Of a stretch of DNA of 64,000 bases, positions 46,200 to 53,760 are shown one piece after another. The stretch spans positions 1 to 64,000 of the forward strand of contig NZ_FOMH01000002.1 of NCBI RefSeq assembly GCF_900112575.1. The letters run 5' to 3'. The notes under the pieces were generated by a model. It did no database searches. It worked only from the letters and a program-made list of their open reading frames with translations, and had not been told where the DNA came from. The translations under genes were made by a program, and so were the position numbers. The stretch's first letter is position 1. Every line of letters begins with the position of its first letter. The DNA comes from Flavobacterium phragmitis. GTDB lineage: Bacteria; Bacteroidota; Bacteroidia; Flavobacteriales; Flavobacteriaceae.

Positions 46200-47894
46200 C
46201 TAATTTTTCTTTTTCATCTGTTCCACGAAATAGACTGCGGGCATGCCCATTTTAGCTAAAAATGCATTGGCAAAACGCTGGGTGGAGCTGAACCCGGCTT
46301 CCTGGGCTAAAGCATCATTGGAATAACTCCTGTATTTCTTTTCGTTTTCCAGAAGTGCTATTATATAGTCAATCCTAAGACCGTTTATATATTCGGAAAA
46401 ACTTTTTCCTCTATACTGTTTGATGATGCCTGCCAGATAATTTGAGTTGGAGTTAAAATACGCTGCAAGGCTTCCCTGTTTCCAGTCTCTTTCTAAAAAT
46501 TTATTTTCTTTTTCAAACTTTTCCAGCTGCTTTAATATCAAAGCAGCAGTACCGCTGTTAATATCTGAAGCCGGCAGCTTCTGCACATTATTCTTTGGCT
46601 TATTTTTATTCTGCTCTAACTTTGTGATATACTCTTCAAAACGCTTTTTGTAAAGCCTTCTGTTCCTGTAATAGCGGTACGTAAGCACTGTAATGATAAT
46701 CAGCATAAATAAAAATACTATGACAGAAATAAGATCGTAGTTTTTTTCCCTTTCCAATTTCTCTTTTAGATCTTCGCTCTGCCGCTGGAGATTTTCTTTT
46801 TCCTGCAACAGCTCTCTGGTATCGTACTGCTTATGAATTTTACCGACTATATATCTATTGGTTTCCACCAGCAGAGTGTCTGCCTTTAAAAGCTGTTCAA
46901 CATAATACAATTGTGAAGCTAAATCTTTCTTCTGCCTGTAATAGTTTATTAATAATTCAAAAGACTGCCGCAGATCAGGGCGGAGATAGTTTTTCTCCTT
47001 GAAAATTCTATCCACGATCTGAAAATACGCTGCAGCTTTCGCTTTCCTGTCAAGCGCCCAATAGCTCTTTCCGATATAAAAATTCCCAATTGACTCGTTT
47101 GCAAAATCACGATTCTCTTTAACTGCTTCCAGAGATGATTCGATATCTTTTATCGACTTTGAGTAATTTTTCAAAAAGAACTCATTAATTCCCTGTGAAT
47201 GCATAAAATAAGGTATCATTTCCAGATTATCCAGCCTGCGGCATTCATTAATTCCTAGTGTATTAGTCTCAGTGCAGAGCCCAAAATTCCCATTTTTATT
47301 GTAGCAGAGCCCAAGGGTATGAAGCGAGTTTAAATACGGCCTTGTGCTGCGGTCCTTATAGTAATCGACGCACTCGCGAAGCAGTGAAATCGCCTCTTCA
47401 TAAAAACCAATGTAAAGCTTGGTTAAAGCGATCTGATATTTTACTTTATGTTTTTGGTAAGCATCATCTGTTTTAGAAATATAACTGTTGGCAATAAGGT
47501 AATTATCCATCGCTTTTTCCTGATCCTTTCGGCCGTAAAATACTATTCCTTTGGAAAGATAGGCCGATCCAATCAGGGCATCATCATTAGACTTCCTGGC
47601 AGCATATATCATGCTGTCGGCATAAACAGGCCGCAATTTATCGGGAGACTCATGCAGCAGGTTGTGGTATCCGTTAACCAGTTCTTTCCAGTTTTTCTCA
47701 TTTTTCGCTTTATTGATATAGGTGAACAGATAAACCGCTGCCTTGGAACTGTCTCTCCTCAATTCATAAATCCTGTCATCTAAGTACCCGTAACTTTTGT
47801 GTTTCAATGAGTCAGGAATACTAAAACGGGAGTGCTGCGTAAATGCATGATTTGAGAAAATTAAAAGTAATACAAGTAAATTCTGTTTATTCAT
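46200..47894 (-). CDS. TPR/AraC-type transcriptional regulator
   Basis: This 564-residue protein has a signal peptide (1-20), a periplasmic TPR region (about 40-350), a transmembrane helix (about 378-398), a coiled linker and a C-terminal AraC HTH domain (SFSEYINGLRIDYIIALL, then LAQEAGFSSTQRFANAF). This is the flavobacterial TPR-AraC plan, in which a periplasmic signal controls DNA binding across the inner membrane. It is divergent from the lipoprotein gene at 48230, with 335 bases between them. Confidence 0.8.
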   Translation of the reverse strand: MNKQNLLVLLLIFSNHAFTQHSRFSIPDSLKHKSYGYLDDRIYELRRDSSKAAVYLFTYINKAKNEKNWKELVNGYHNLLHESPDKLRPVYADSMIYAARKSNDDALIGSAYLSKGIVFYGRKDQEKAMDNYLIANSYISKTDDAYQKHKVKYQIALTKLYIGFYEEAISLLRECVDYYKDRSTRPYLNSLHTLGLCYNKNGNFGLCTETNTLGINECRRLDNLEMIPYFMHSQGINEFFLKNYSKSIKDIESSLEAVKENRDFANESIGNFYIGKSYWALDRKAKAAAYFQIVDRIFKEKNYLRPDLRQSFELLINYYRQKKDLASQLYYVEQLLKADTLLVETNRYIVGKIHKQYDTRELLQEKENLQRQSEDLKEKLEREKNYDLISVIVFLFMLIIITVLTYRYYRNRRLYKKRFEEYITKLEQNKNKPKNNVQKLPASDINSGTAALILKQLEKFEKENKFLERDWKQGSLAAYFNSNSNYLAGIIKQYRGKSFSEYINGLRIDYIIALLENEKKYRSYSNDALAQEAGFSSTQRFANAFLAKMGMPAVYFVEQMKKKN

Positions 47895-48229
47895 GATACA
47901 TATATTTAGGGGATAATGCGCCTGGAATAATCCCGAAGCACTTCCTCACAGCTGTCGGAATAATTTTACTTTAACTTAACCCAAAAATAACACAAACAAT
48001 TGTATTACAAACACTTATTAACACAAAATGATGTGTGGATTTTCCAAAAATCCATACCATAAATACCTAAAATCCACAGATATAGGGTTGTTTTCAATAT
48101 TTGAGCCTAATAGCTTTGTCGTGAATTCAAAAGCAAAAAAAGTCCAGCAGGGCGCTGGATAAAAGTTCTGCTTATCCGGATGAAAAGAACTGAGAAGCAA
48201 TTCTCATTCACTTTCAAACAAACCAAATC
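47895..48229. other. Divergent intergenic region with inverted repeat
   Basis: This 335-base gap lies between the TPR-AraC regulator and the divergent lipoprotein gene. It contains a perfect 9-bp inverted repeat, GTGGATTTT (48035-48043) with AAAATCCAC (48069-48077), a plausible operator. A second GC hairpin lies near 48143-48160. No gene is seen. Confidence 0.5.
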
Positions 48230-48913
48230 ATGAAAACTATTTTATTATGCATCACAGTTTCACTATTTGTTATTTCATGCTCTTCCGATTCTGATTTCAG
48301 TGCAGCTGAAAATGAGCTGCCGGCAGAGAAAAAGCATCAGCCGGCTGAAAACATTCATAACCCTTATGATAAAAAAGGAAAAGAAATTTACGAGAAGCTC
48401 AATGCTTTCTACGAAAAAAACAAAATTCCAAATTCTTATTCAGAACTCGCTGACCAGATCAATTTCATTAGTGAAAGACCTATAACAAAAAGCTACAAAA
48501 ACAGCCGATTGATACAATTTACAGATGAAATAGTAGAGTCTATTATGGAAGATCCCGATAATAATATGATTCTCATTATCCAGGGAAGCACGATGGGGAC
48601 TTATGCCAAAGCCAGCCTGATTGATTTTCTTCAAAATCTCATTATTCAAAGGCAGGAAGAGTTCACTATCACTTACAATTATATTACGGATTATGAATCT
48701 AATATTCTTACAGACAGCATTCTGGATCTGGATGAAACAGAAACTATCCTGACGGTCGCCTCTATTTCTAGATATTCTCTTTATTCGGCTGAAGAAAGAA
48801 AAGACAGGGACTGGGAAACATCTGTGGGCAGCAGGCCGGCCAAAATTCTTTTTACCGTAAAAGAATCTGCCCTGACCTCAATAATTGCGCTTCTCGGCAG
48901 CTGCATCAACTAA
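48230..48913 (+). CDS. Hypothetical lipoprotein
   Basis: This 227-residue protein has a lipoprotein signal with the lipobox VISCSSD, an acidic linker and a mixed alpha/beta domain including VESIMEDPDNNMILIIQGS. The family is not recognised. It is the first gene of a plus-strand series divergent from the TPR-AraC regulator and may be under its control. Confidence 0.65.
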   Translation: MKTILLCITVSLFVISCSSDSDFSAAENELPAEKKHQPAENIHNPYDKKGKEIYEKLNAFYEKNKIPNSYSELADQINFISERPITKSYKNSRLIQFTDEIVESIMEDPDNNMILIIQGSTMGTYAKASLIDFLQNLIIQRQEEFTITYNYITDYESNILTDSILDLDETETILTVASISRYSLYSAEERKDRDWETSVGSRPAKILFTVKESALTSIIALLGSCIN

Positions 48914-48931
48914 TATCAAATTAAGATTAAA

Positions 48932-49177
48932 ATGATCATGCCTAAAATAAAACCGCTCACCATCTTTTATATAATTCTGGTCCTATTTAATCTTGCCAGC
49001 CTGTATTTCATCATAGTGCTATTCAGCTATGATGAAATAACCGGCTTTTTACTAAGCGGAGAAAAAAAATCCATGCGGACAAGAGGTCCGGCGTATCTGT
49101 TTTACATTGCCACGCTTCTGAACCTCTATCATTTATTCTATACACTAATAAAAAAGAAATTTAGCGATAAGCCCTAA
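48932..49177 (+). CDS. Small two-TM membrane protein
   Basis: This 81-residue protein has two hydrophobic segments (about 9-29 and 51-70) joined by a charged loop. No family is recognised. It starts 18 bases after the lipoprotein gene, so the two are probably co-transcribed. Confidence 0.6.
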   Translation: MIMPKIKPLTIFYIILVLFNLASLYFIIVLFSYDEITGFLLSGEKKSMRTRGPAYLFYIATLLNLYHLFYTLIKKKFSDKP

Positions 49178-49214
49178 ATAAAAAACTGATTTATCTCCTT
49201 AAGTTAAAAATACC

Positions 49215-50102
49215 ATGATAAAAGATATAATAAATATTGAACTTAAAGACCAGTCAGTCGAGGGATTAGACATTCATATCATAAAAAAATATATTGTTAA
49301 AACAGCCGGAACTGAGTCATTTCTCGCCAGCAACCTATCGATACTGCTTATTAAGTCGGGCCGGTTTAAAATTAAGCTCAAAGAAATTGTGCAGGATTTA
49401 ACGGCGCATGATTTATTGATTATTCCAAAAAACTCCTTCTGCACATTAATGGAAATAGAAGATAAGCTCCAGCTTTATATTATTACATTTTCCTCCGATT
49501 TTGCATTTAAAAACACCCTTCGAAAAGAACTGGTGGATTCCTTTTACTTTTTAGTCCGAAAAGAACCTTTAAGAATAAATCTTGAAGATAAGGATTATCT
49601 GGTTCTGTCCATGATCTACAAGCTGATTTACTTTGTAAATAAAGACAGTAAAAACAATGGATATATTAATGATCTGCAGCGCATCAGCTTTAATCTGTTT
49701 CTCTATGAACTCAAAATTATATATTCAAAATATACTTCAGGAACCATGCTGAATTTTTCCCGAAAAGAAAACCTCACTATACAGTTTTTAACCATTTTAT
49801 CCATTCACTGCAGAAAACAGCATCAGGTAAAATTTTATGCGGGAGCCCTTTTTATCACTCCTGCTTATTTGAGTAAAATCATAAAGGATACCACAGGCAA
49901 AACAGCTAAAGATTTTATTAATGAAGCAGTCATAATCGAAGCAAAAGTTCTGCTGGAAGACCTGCAGCTGACAATTTTTGAGATAGCTGAAGAATTAGAA
50001 TTCGCCAGTGTCCATAATTTCAGTGATTTCTTTAAATATCACACCTCCATCTCCCCATCTCAATACCGTTTAAACTCTATTGAAAATTTTAAAAATCTTT
50101 AA
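49215..50102 (+). CDS. AraC-family transcriptional regulator
   Basis: This 295-residue protein has an N-terminal cupin-like sensor region (to about 150) and a C-terminal AraC HTH domain with two helix-turn-helix units: FYAGALFITPAYLSKIIKD and LTIFEIAEELEFASVHNFSDFFK. The ending SPSQYR is the usual AraC close. It lies directly before the RteC-like gene and the tra operon and is a candidate activator of transfer. Confidence 0.85.
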   Translation: MIKDIINIELKDQSVEGLDIHIIKKYIVKTAGTESFLASNLSILLIKSGRFKIKLKEIVQDLTAHDLLIIPKNSFCTLMEIEDKLQLYIITFSSDFAFKNTLRKELVDSFYFLVRKEPLRINLEDKDYLVLSMIYKLIYFVNKDSKNNGYINDLQRISFNLFLYELKIIYSKYTSGTMLNFSRKENLTIQFLTILSIHCRKQHQVKFYAGALFITPAYLSKIIKDTTGKTAKDFINEAVIIEAKVLLEDLQLTIFEIAEELEFASVHNFSDFFKYHTSISPSQYRLNSIENFKNL

Positions 50103-50138
50103 TTTTCGTTTAAATGCCTGCTATTAAAATAAAGTATT

Positions 50139-51317
50139 ATGAGTAATGTATATCCTTTAGAATGGTTAGATTCCTTGATAGTGCAGACTTTAAATCCGAA
50201 AAAAACAAATGTTTCAGCATTATCAGAAAAAGATCTTGATTTGATTTCAGAAAATGCGCAGAAAGAATCGCAGCGAATACAAGTGCTTATCAAAAATGAA
50301 ATTTTCGCAATGTTCAGGAAAAGACAGATCCGGCTTCTAGTGCGCAAGTATCACTCTAATTTAATATTTCTTCTGGATACTGTAATCGAAAATCAAAATT
50401 TTAAAGAATTAAAAACAAACAGGCTTTCACAGTTAATTGAGCAGCTGATTGAAGTGCTGGATGAAATGCTTTCTTTTATAGAAAACAGGTTTACCTATTA
50501 TTTAAGCATGGATGAAAGAGTACCCATAACCTACTTGATTGTTTCCAGAAAAGAATTAAAAGTCAAACTAACTAAGCTCAAAGCCTTCTCAGCGAAAAAT
50601 GAAAGGGACAAAGAGATAATCCAGATCGTAATTGATGCTTTTACAGAATCTATTGAATCCAAAACCCAGAATAAAGTTACTTTCCGGCAGATACGCTATG
50701 AGCGCGACTTATTAAAAGCTCTGATTAATCAGGATTATAATCCTAAAGGCGAAACCATTTTTGGAACAGCTGACCAGATATTGATTGCTATGAATTTCAA
50801 CTGCAGAAAATACATCAGCTTAATTAAAGAACAAATTTTAAAAAACATTGATAAAGAAAAAGAATCTGCTTTCAGGCTTGAACTGCTTCTTCTCTATTAT
50901 AAAGATTTTAATCATCTCACTTCCAATGAGAAAATAACATTTGATCCCAGCATGGAGAATATCAAACCTGTTTTAGATAACTGGTTTAAGAATGAAATTG
51001 CCTACTGGGAGAAAAAAAAGGAATTAGGGACTTCTGTCCGGCGGGCAAAATCAAAATCAATAGAAGAAAAAGTAGAATGCGATCTCTCGGCAGATCAGCT
51101 GGGATTAATTCTCAGGGCAGCGGATGAATCAAGGCTAATTAAGGCACGTTCTATGAATCTGGTCTTCCAGTCGATTATACCCTACCTCTCTACCGCTTTT
51201 AAAAAAGATCTATCCTATCAATCGGTCAGAAGCAAATCATATAATGCGGAAGAAAAAGACAAAGAAACTGCTATAGCAGGTCTGGAAAAAATGATTAAAA
51301 AAATCCGGTCTTACTGA
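50139..51317 (+). CDS. RteC-like protein of the conjugative element
   Basis: This 392-residue soluble, largely helical protein has a C-terminal segment (QLGLILRAADESRLIK, then LSYQSVRSKSYN) that resembles the end of RteC-type regulators, which control excision and transfer in Bacteroides elements. The N-terminal half has no recognised domain. Neighbouring genes (AraC regulator, tra operon) fit a regulatory role. The assignment rests on pattern resemblance and context only. Confidence 0.45.
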   Translation: MSNVYPLEWLDSLIVQTLNPKKTNVSALSEKDLDLISENAQKESQRIQVLIKNEIFAMFRKRQIRLLVRKYHSNLIFLLDTVIENQNFKELKTNRLSQLIEQLIEVLDEMLSFIENRFTYYLSMDERVPITYLIVSRKELKVKLTKLKAFSAKNERDKEIIQIVIDAFTESIESKTQNKVTFRQIRYERDLLKALINQDYNPKGETIFGTADQILIAMNFNCRKYISLIKEQILKNIDKEKESAFRLELLLLYYKDFNHLTSNEKITFDPSMENIKPVLDNWFKNEIAYWEKKKELGTSVRRAKSKSIEEKVECDLSADQLGLILRAADESRLIKARSMNLVFQSIIPYLSTAFKKDLSYQSVRSKSYNAEEKDKETAIAGLEKMIKKIRSY

Positions 51318-51387
51318 AAATCGAAAATATAAAATCACTTTGTAACAATCCAGCCTATTAACGACAAATAATTAAAACTCATAGAAT

Positions 51388-51582
51388 ATGACATTAATCG
51401 CAATATTTTTTCCGTGCATTTCCTTTCTTTTAAGAGGAAAGATTTTTACTGCCCTGATCTGTCTCATTCTTCAGATTACTTTGATCGGCTGGCTCCCTGC
51501 TGCAATATGGGCCGTTATTTCCCTGCAGAATTCAAGAGCAGATAAACGAAATGCCAAATTGATAAAAGCTATGAGAAAATAG
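51388..51582 (+). CDS. YqaE/Pmp3-like membrane protein
   Basis: This 64-residue protein has two membrane helices of the YqaE/Pmp3 pattern, with IAIFFPCISFLLRGK, LIGWLPAAIWAV and a basic tail. Such proteins affect membrane potential and stress tolerance. A strong terminator follows at 51608, so it is not part of the tra operon. Confidence 0.7.
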   Translation: MTLIAIFFPCISFLLRGKIFTALICLILQITLIGWLPAAIWAVISLQNSRADKRNAKLIKAMRK

Positions 51583-51607
51583 ACAGCTTTAAGACTTATA
51601 CCATAAG

Positions 51608-51645
51608 GCCGGAGAATCAAATACCCCTTTCTCCGGCTTTTTTTT
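51608..51645 (+). terminator. Intrinsic terminator
   Basis: GCCGGAG (51608-51614) pairs with CTCCGGC (51631-51637), followed by eight or more Ts. It insulates the tra operon from upstream transcription. Confidence 0.8.
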
Positions 51646-51690
51646 ATTACTATTTTTTAGTGAATGCCTAATTCTGCTGATGCCGATCGG

Positions 51691-51721
51691 GGTACAAAAG
51701 GGTACAACAAAAAAGTTGTAC
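51691..51721. promoter_or_regulatory. GGTACA repeats and palindrome upstream of tra operon
   Basis: GGTACA occurs at 51691 and 51701. GTACAAC (51702-51708) and GTTGTAC (51715-51721) form a perfect inverted repeat around six As. It lies about 100 bases before the first tra gene and could be an operator. Similar GGTACAAA repeats begin at 195 and 206 at the left edge. Confidence 0.4.
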
Positions 51722-51818
51722 TTGCAGAGACTGTATTTGTATTGTTCCTTTGGACTGTAGAATAAATCATATCCAATCTGATAATGATTTACATAGATGA
51801 GATGATGTTGAACGATAA

Positions 51819-52292
51819 ATGATGAGAACTATGTTTACAAATGTTTCATGGAACAGCTATCTGACTGTTATGGGTACAGCGGTAATAATCTGGTATTTAT
51901 TTATAGTACTGAAATTTTACAGCGGAGATTTAAAAAAAATCTTCTCAGGGGAAAAGAAACTAAAACTCCCCTCTTTCAAAAAAAATATTCAAAATACAAG
52001 GGAAGCAAAATCAATAAAAGAATCCTTCTCGGAATCATTTGACACTTTAGATGATGCAGAACAGCTTTCAAACCGTATACAGCAGGCTGCTGCAGAAAGT
52101 GCAGAAAAAGGCTTATCAAAAGAACAGCTTCAAAACTACTTAAGAATGCTTCTTGAAGAATATCCTTATGTGAAAATTTCTTCACTTAGAGAAAGCATCA
52201 ATAAACTGATTGTTTCCGAATCTGAAAAATACCCTGCTCTGCATTTGACTTTAAGCGAGGCAGACAGTCTCTGGGAAGAATCGGTTTTCTAA
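51819..52292 (+). CDS. First gene of the tra operon, membrane-anchored
   Basis: This 157-residue protein has one N-terminal transmembrane helix (about 12-31) and a cytoplasmic helical region, with EKLAKEQLQ-like KGLSKEQLQNYLRMLLEEYP. It is found at the head of similar flavobacterial tra operons. It may be a TraD-like accessory, but I do not recognise it firmly. The next gene begins 126 bases downstream. Confidence 0.55.
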   Translation: MMRTMFTNVSWNSYLTVMGTAVIIWYLFIVLKFYSGDLKKIFSGEKKLKLPSFKKNIQNTREAKSIKESFSESFDTLDDAEQLSNRIQQAAAESAEKGLSKEQLQNYLRMLLEEYPYVKISSLRESINKLIVSESEKYPALHLTLSEADSLWEESVF

Positions 52293-52418
52293 AATCCAGC
52301 AGAGGAATCACCCCCGTTCTCTCTGGTGCGGTATGGCTTGATGTGACAATGAAATGGAGCTGTAACGGCGGTATTCCTCTGTTTTTTAATAACGGAATAA
52401 CTTTTAAAATAATGTGCG

Positions 52419-52757
52419 ATGAAAAAATGTGGATGGAAATTAAAGAGTTTTTGCAGAAAAAATAAAGTGCTCATCACTTCGTCTTTTTTACTGCTGATAG
52501 TTAACGGAATCGGTTACGCGCAGGACGGTGTAGCCGGCATTAATGAAGCGAACCAGAAAGTGAGAAGTTACTTTGATGCGGGCACTGAACTCATGTATGC
52601 AGTAGGTGCCATACTCGGCCTTATAGGCGCTGTCAAGGTATATCAGAAATGGAATGCGGGAGATCCCGATACAGGAAAAGTTGCTGCTGCCTGGTTTGGA
52701 AGCTGTGTATTTTTAGTTGTGGTGGCAACGGTAATTAAATCCTTTTTCGGCGTTTAG
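52419..52757 (+). CDS. traE: Conjugal transfer protein TraE (DUF4134)
   Basis: This 112-residue protein matches DUF4134/TraE: a signal-like N-terminus ending at YAQDG, the conserved INEANQKVRSYFD, a central membrane helix with GAILGLIGAVKVYQKW, and GDPDTGKVAAAWFGSC. TraE is probably a VirB2-like pilin or channel component in the inner membrane. It is followed by TraF after 13 bases. Confidence is high because this pair is diagnostic of the system. Confidence 0.9.
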   Translation: MKKCGWKLKSFCRKNKVLITSSFLLLIVNGIGYAQDGVAGINEANQKVRSYFDAGTELMYAVGAILGLIGAVKVYQKWNAGDPDTGKVAAAWFGSCVFLVVVATVIKSFFGV

Positions 52758-52770
52758 CCGATAAATGGTC

Positions 52771-53085
52771 ATGAGCAGCAGTGTTTACCAGATTAACAAA
52801 GGAATCAACAAAAGCATAGAATTCAAAGGTCTTAAGGCGCAGTACATCTGGTATCTGGGCGGAGGCGCAGTTACACTTATGATTTTCTTTGCCGTGCTTT
52901 ATATCATCGGCCTTCCTTCGCTGATATGTGTTGGTCTAATAGGCATCGCAGGCGGTTTTCTTGTATTCAAGATCTACAGGATGAGCAATAAGTATGGCGA
53001 GCATGGCATGATGAAAGCGCTGGCTGCAAAACAGGTTCCGAAGTGTATCAAGACGTACAGCAGGGCCGCATTTATAAAGCTATAG
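52771..53085 (+). CDS. traF: Conjugal transfer protein TraF (DUF4133)
   Basis: This protein of about 104 residues matches DUF4133/TraF: YQINKGINKSIEFKGLKAQY, two membrane helices (about 29-65) and the KIYRMSNKYGEHGMMK end. It resembles VirB3 and acts with the TraG ATPase. I start it at ATG 52771 because family members begin near the conserved YxINKG; an ATG at 52765 would add two residues. Confidence 0.9.
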   Translation: MSSSVYQINKGINKSIEFKGLKAQYIWYLGGGAVTLMIFFAVLYIIGLPSLICVGLIGIAGGFLVFKIYRMSNKYGEHGMMKALAAKQVPKCIKTYSRAAFIKL

Positions 53086-53108
53086 CCATAGAACGTTAAA
53101 TATGAATT

Positions 53109-53726
53109 ATGATGTTGAAAGTCTTGAACTTATATGCCGGAATTGGCGGCAACAGGAAAAACTGGACAGATGTATCAGTCACGGCTGTTGAGCTGGATCC
53201 ACTGCTGGCTTCGATATATGCGCAGCGATTTCCAGATGACAATGTAATAGCCGGCGATGCGCACCAGTATCTTTTAGATCATTTTCGCAAATTTGATTTT
53301 ATCTGGTCTTCTCCGCCCTGCCAGTCGCACTCCTCTTTCAGGCAGAATATCTGCGTGAGATTCAGAGGCACAGTCCCAGTCTACCCTGATATGCGGCTTT
53401 ATCAGGAAATACTGTTTCTAAAACATAATGCCTCGTGCTGCTGGGCAGTTGAGAATGTCAAGCCGTATTATAAACCTCTGATTGAGCCGGATGCAGTACT
53501 GCACCGCCATTTATTCTGGTCAAATTTCAGAATACCTGCAATTGAGAGTCTTTCAGAGATAAAGATCAGGCATGCGCAGATTCCTGAGCTTGAAAAAGCA
53601 TTAGGATTCAGCCTGAAGGAATTCAAACTAAAGAATAAAAGGCAGATTCTCCGCAACTGCGTGAATCCAAAACTTGGACTGCATATTCTGGAAACGGCAA
53701 AAAGCCGCATATTCCCGCAGCAGTAA
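53109..53726 (+). CDS. Short C5 DNA-cytosine methyltransferase
   Basis: This 205-residue protein has the main C5-methyltransferase motifs: motif I LNLYAGIGG at 6-14, motif IV SSPPCQSH at 67-74 with catalytic C71, and motif VI ENVKPYY at 115-121. It is shorter than typical C5 enzymes (over 300 residues) and lacks a clear target-recognition domain. It sits between traF and traG in the tra operon, with 23- and 34-base gaps. It may methylate the element's DNA before transfer so that it escapes recipient restriction; this is inference. Confidence 0.8.
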   Translation: MMLKVLNLYAGIGGNRKNWTDVSVTAVELDPLLASIYAQRFPDDNVIAGDAHQYLLDHFRKFDFIWSSPPCQSHSSFRQNICVRFRGTVPVYPDMRLYQEILFLKHNASCCWAVENVKPYYKPLIEPDAVLHRHLFWSNFRIPAIESLSEIKIRHAQIPELEKALGFSLKEFKLKNKRQILRNCVNPKLGLHILETAKSRIFPQQ

Positions 53727-53760
53727 TAAGCTGTTAAACAATAAGCAAAATACGTAAAAG

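Noticed and set aside
51608..51645. Attenuator in front of the tra operon
   Set aside because: Only one stable hairpin with a T tract is present, with no competing pairing; it is a plain terminator.
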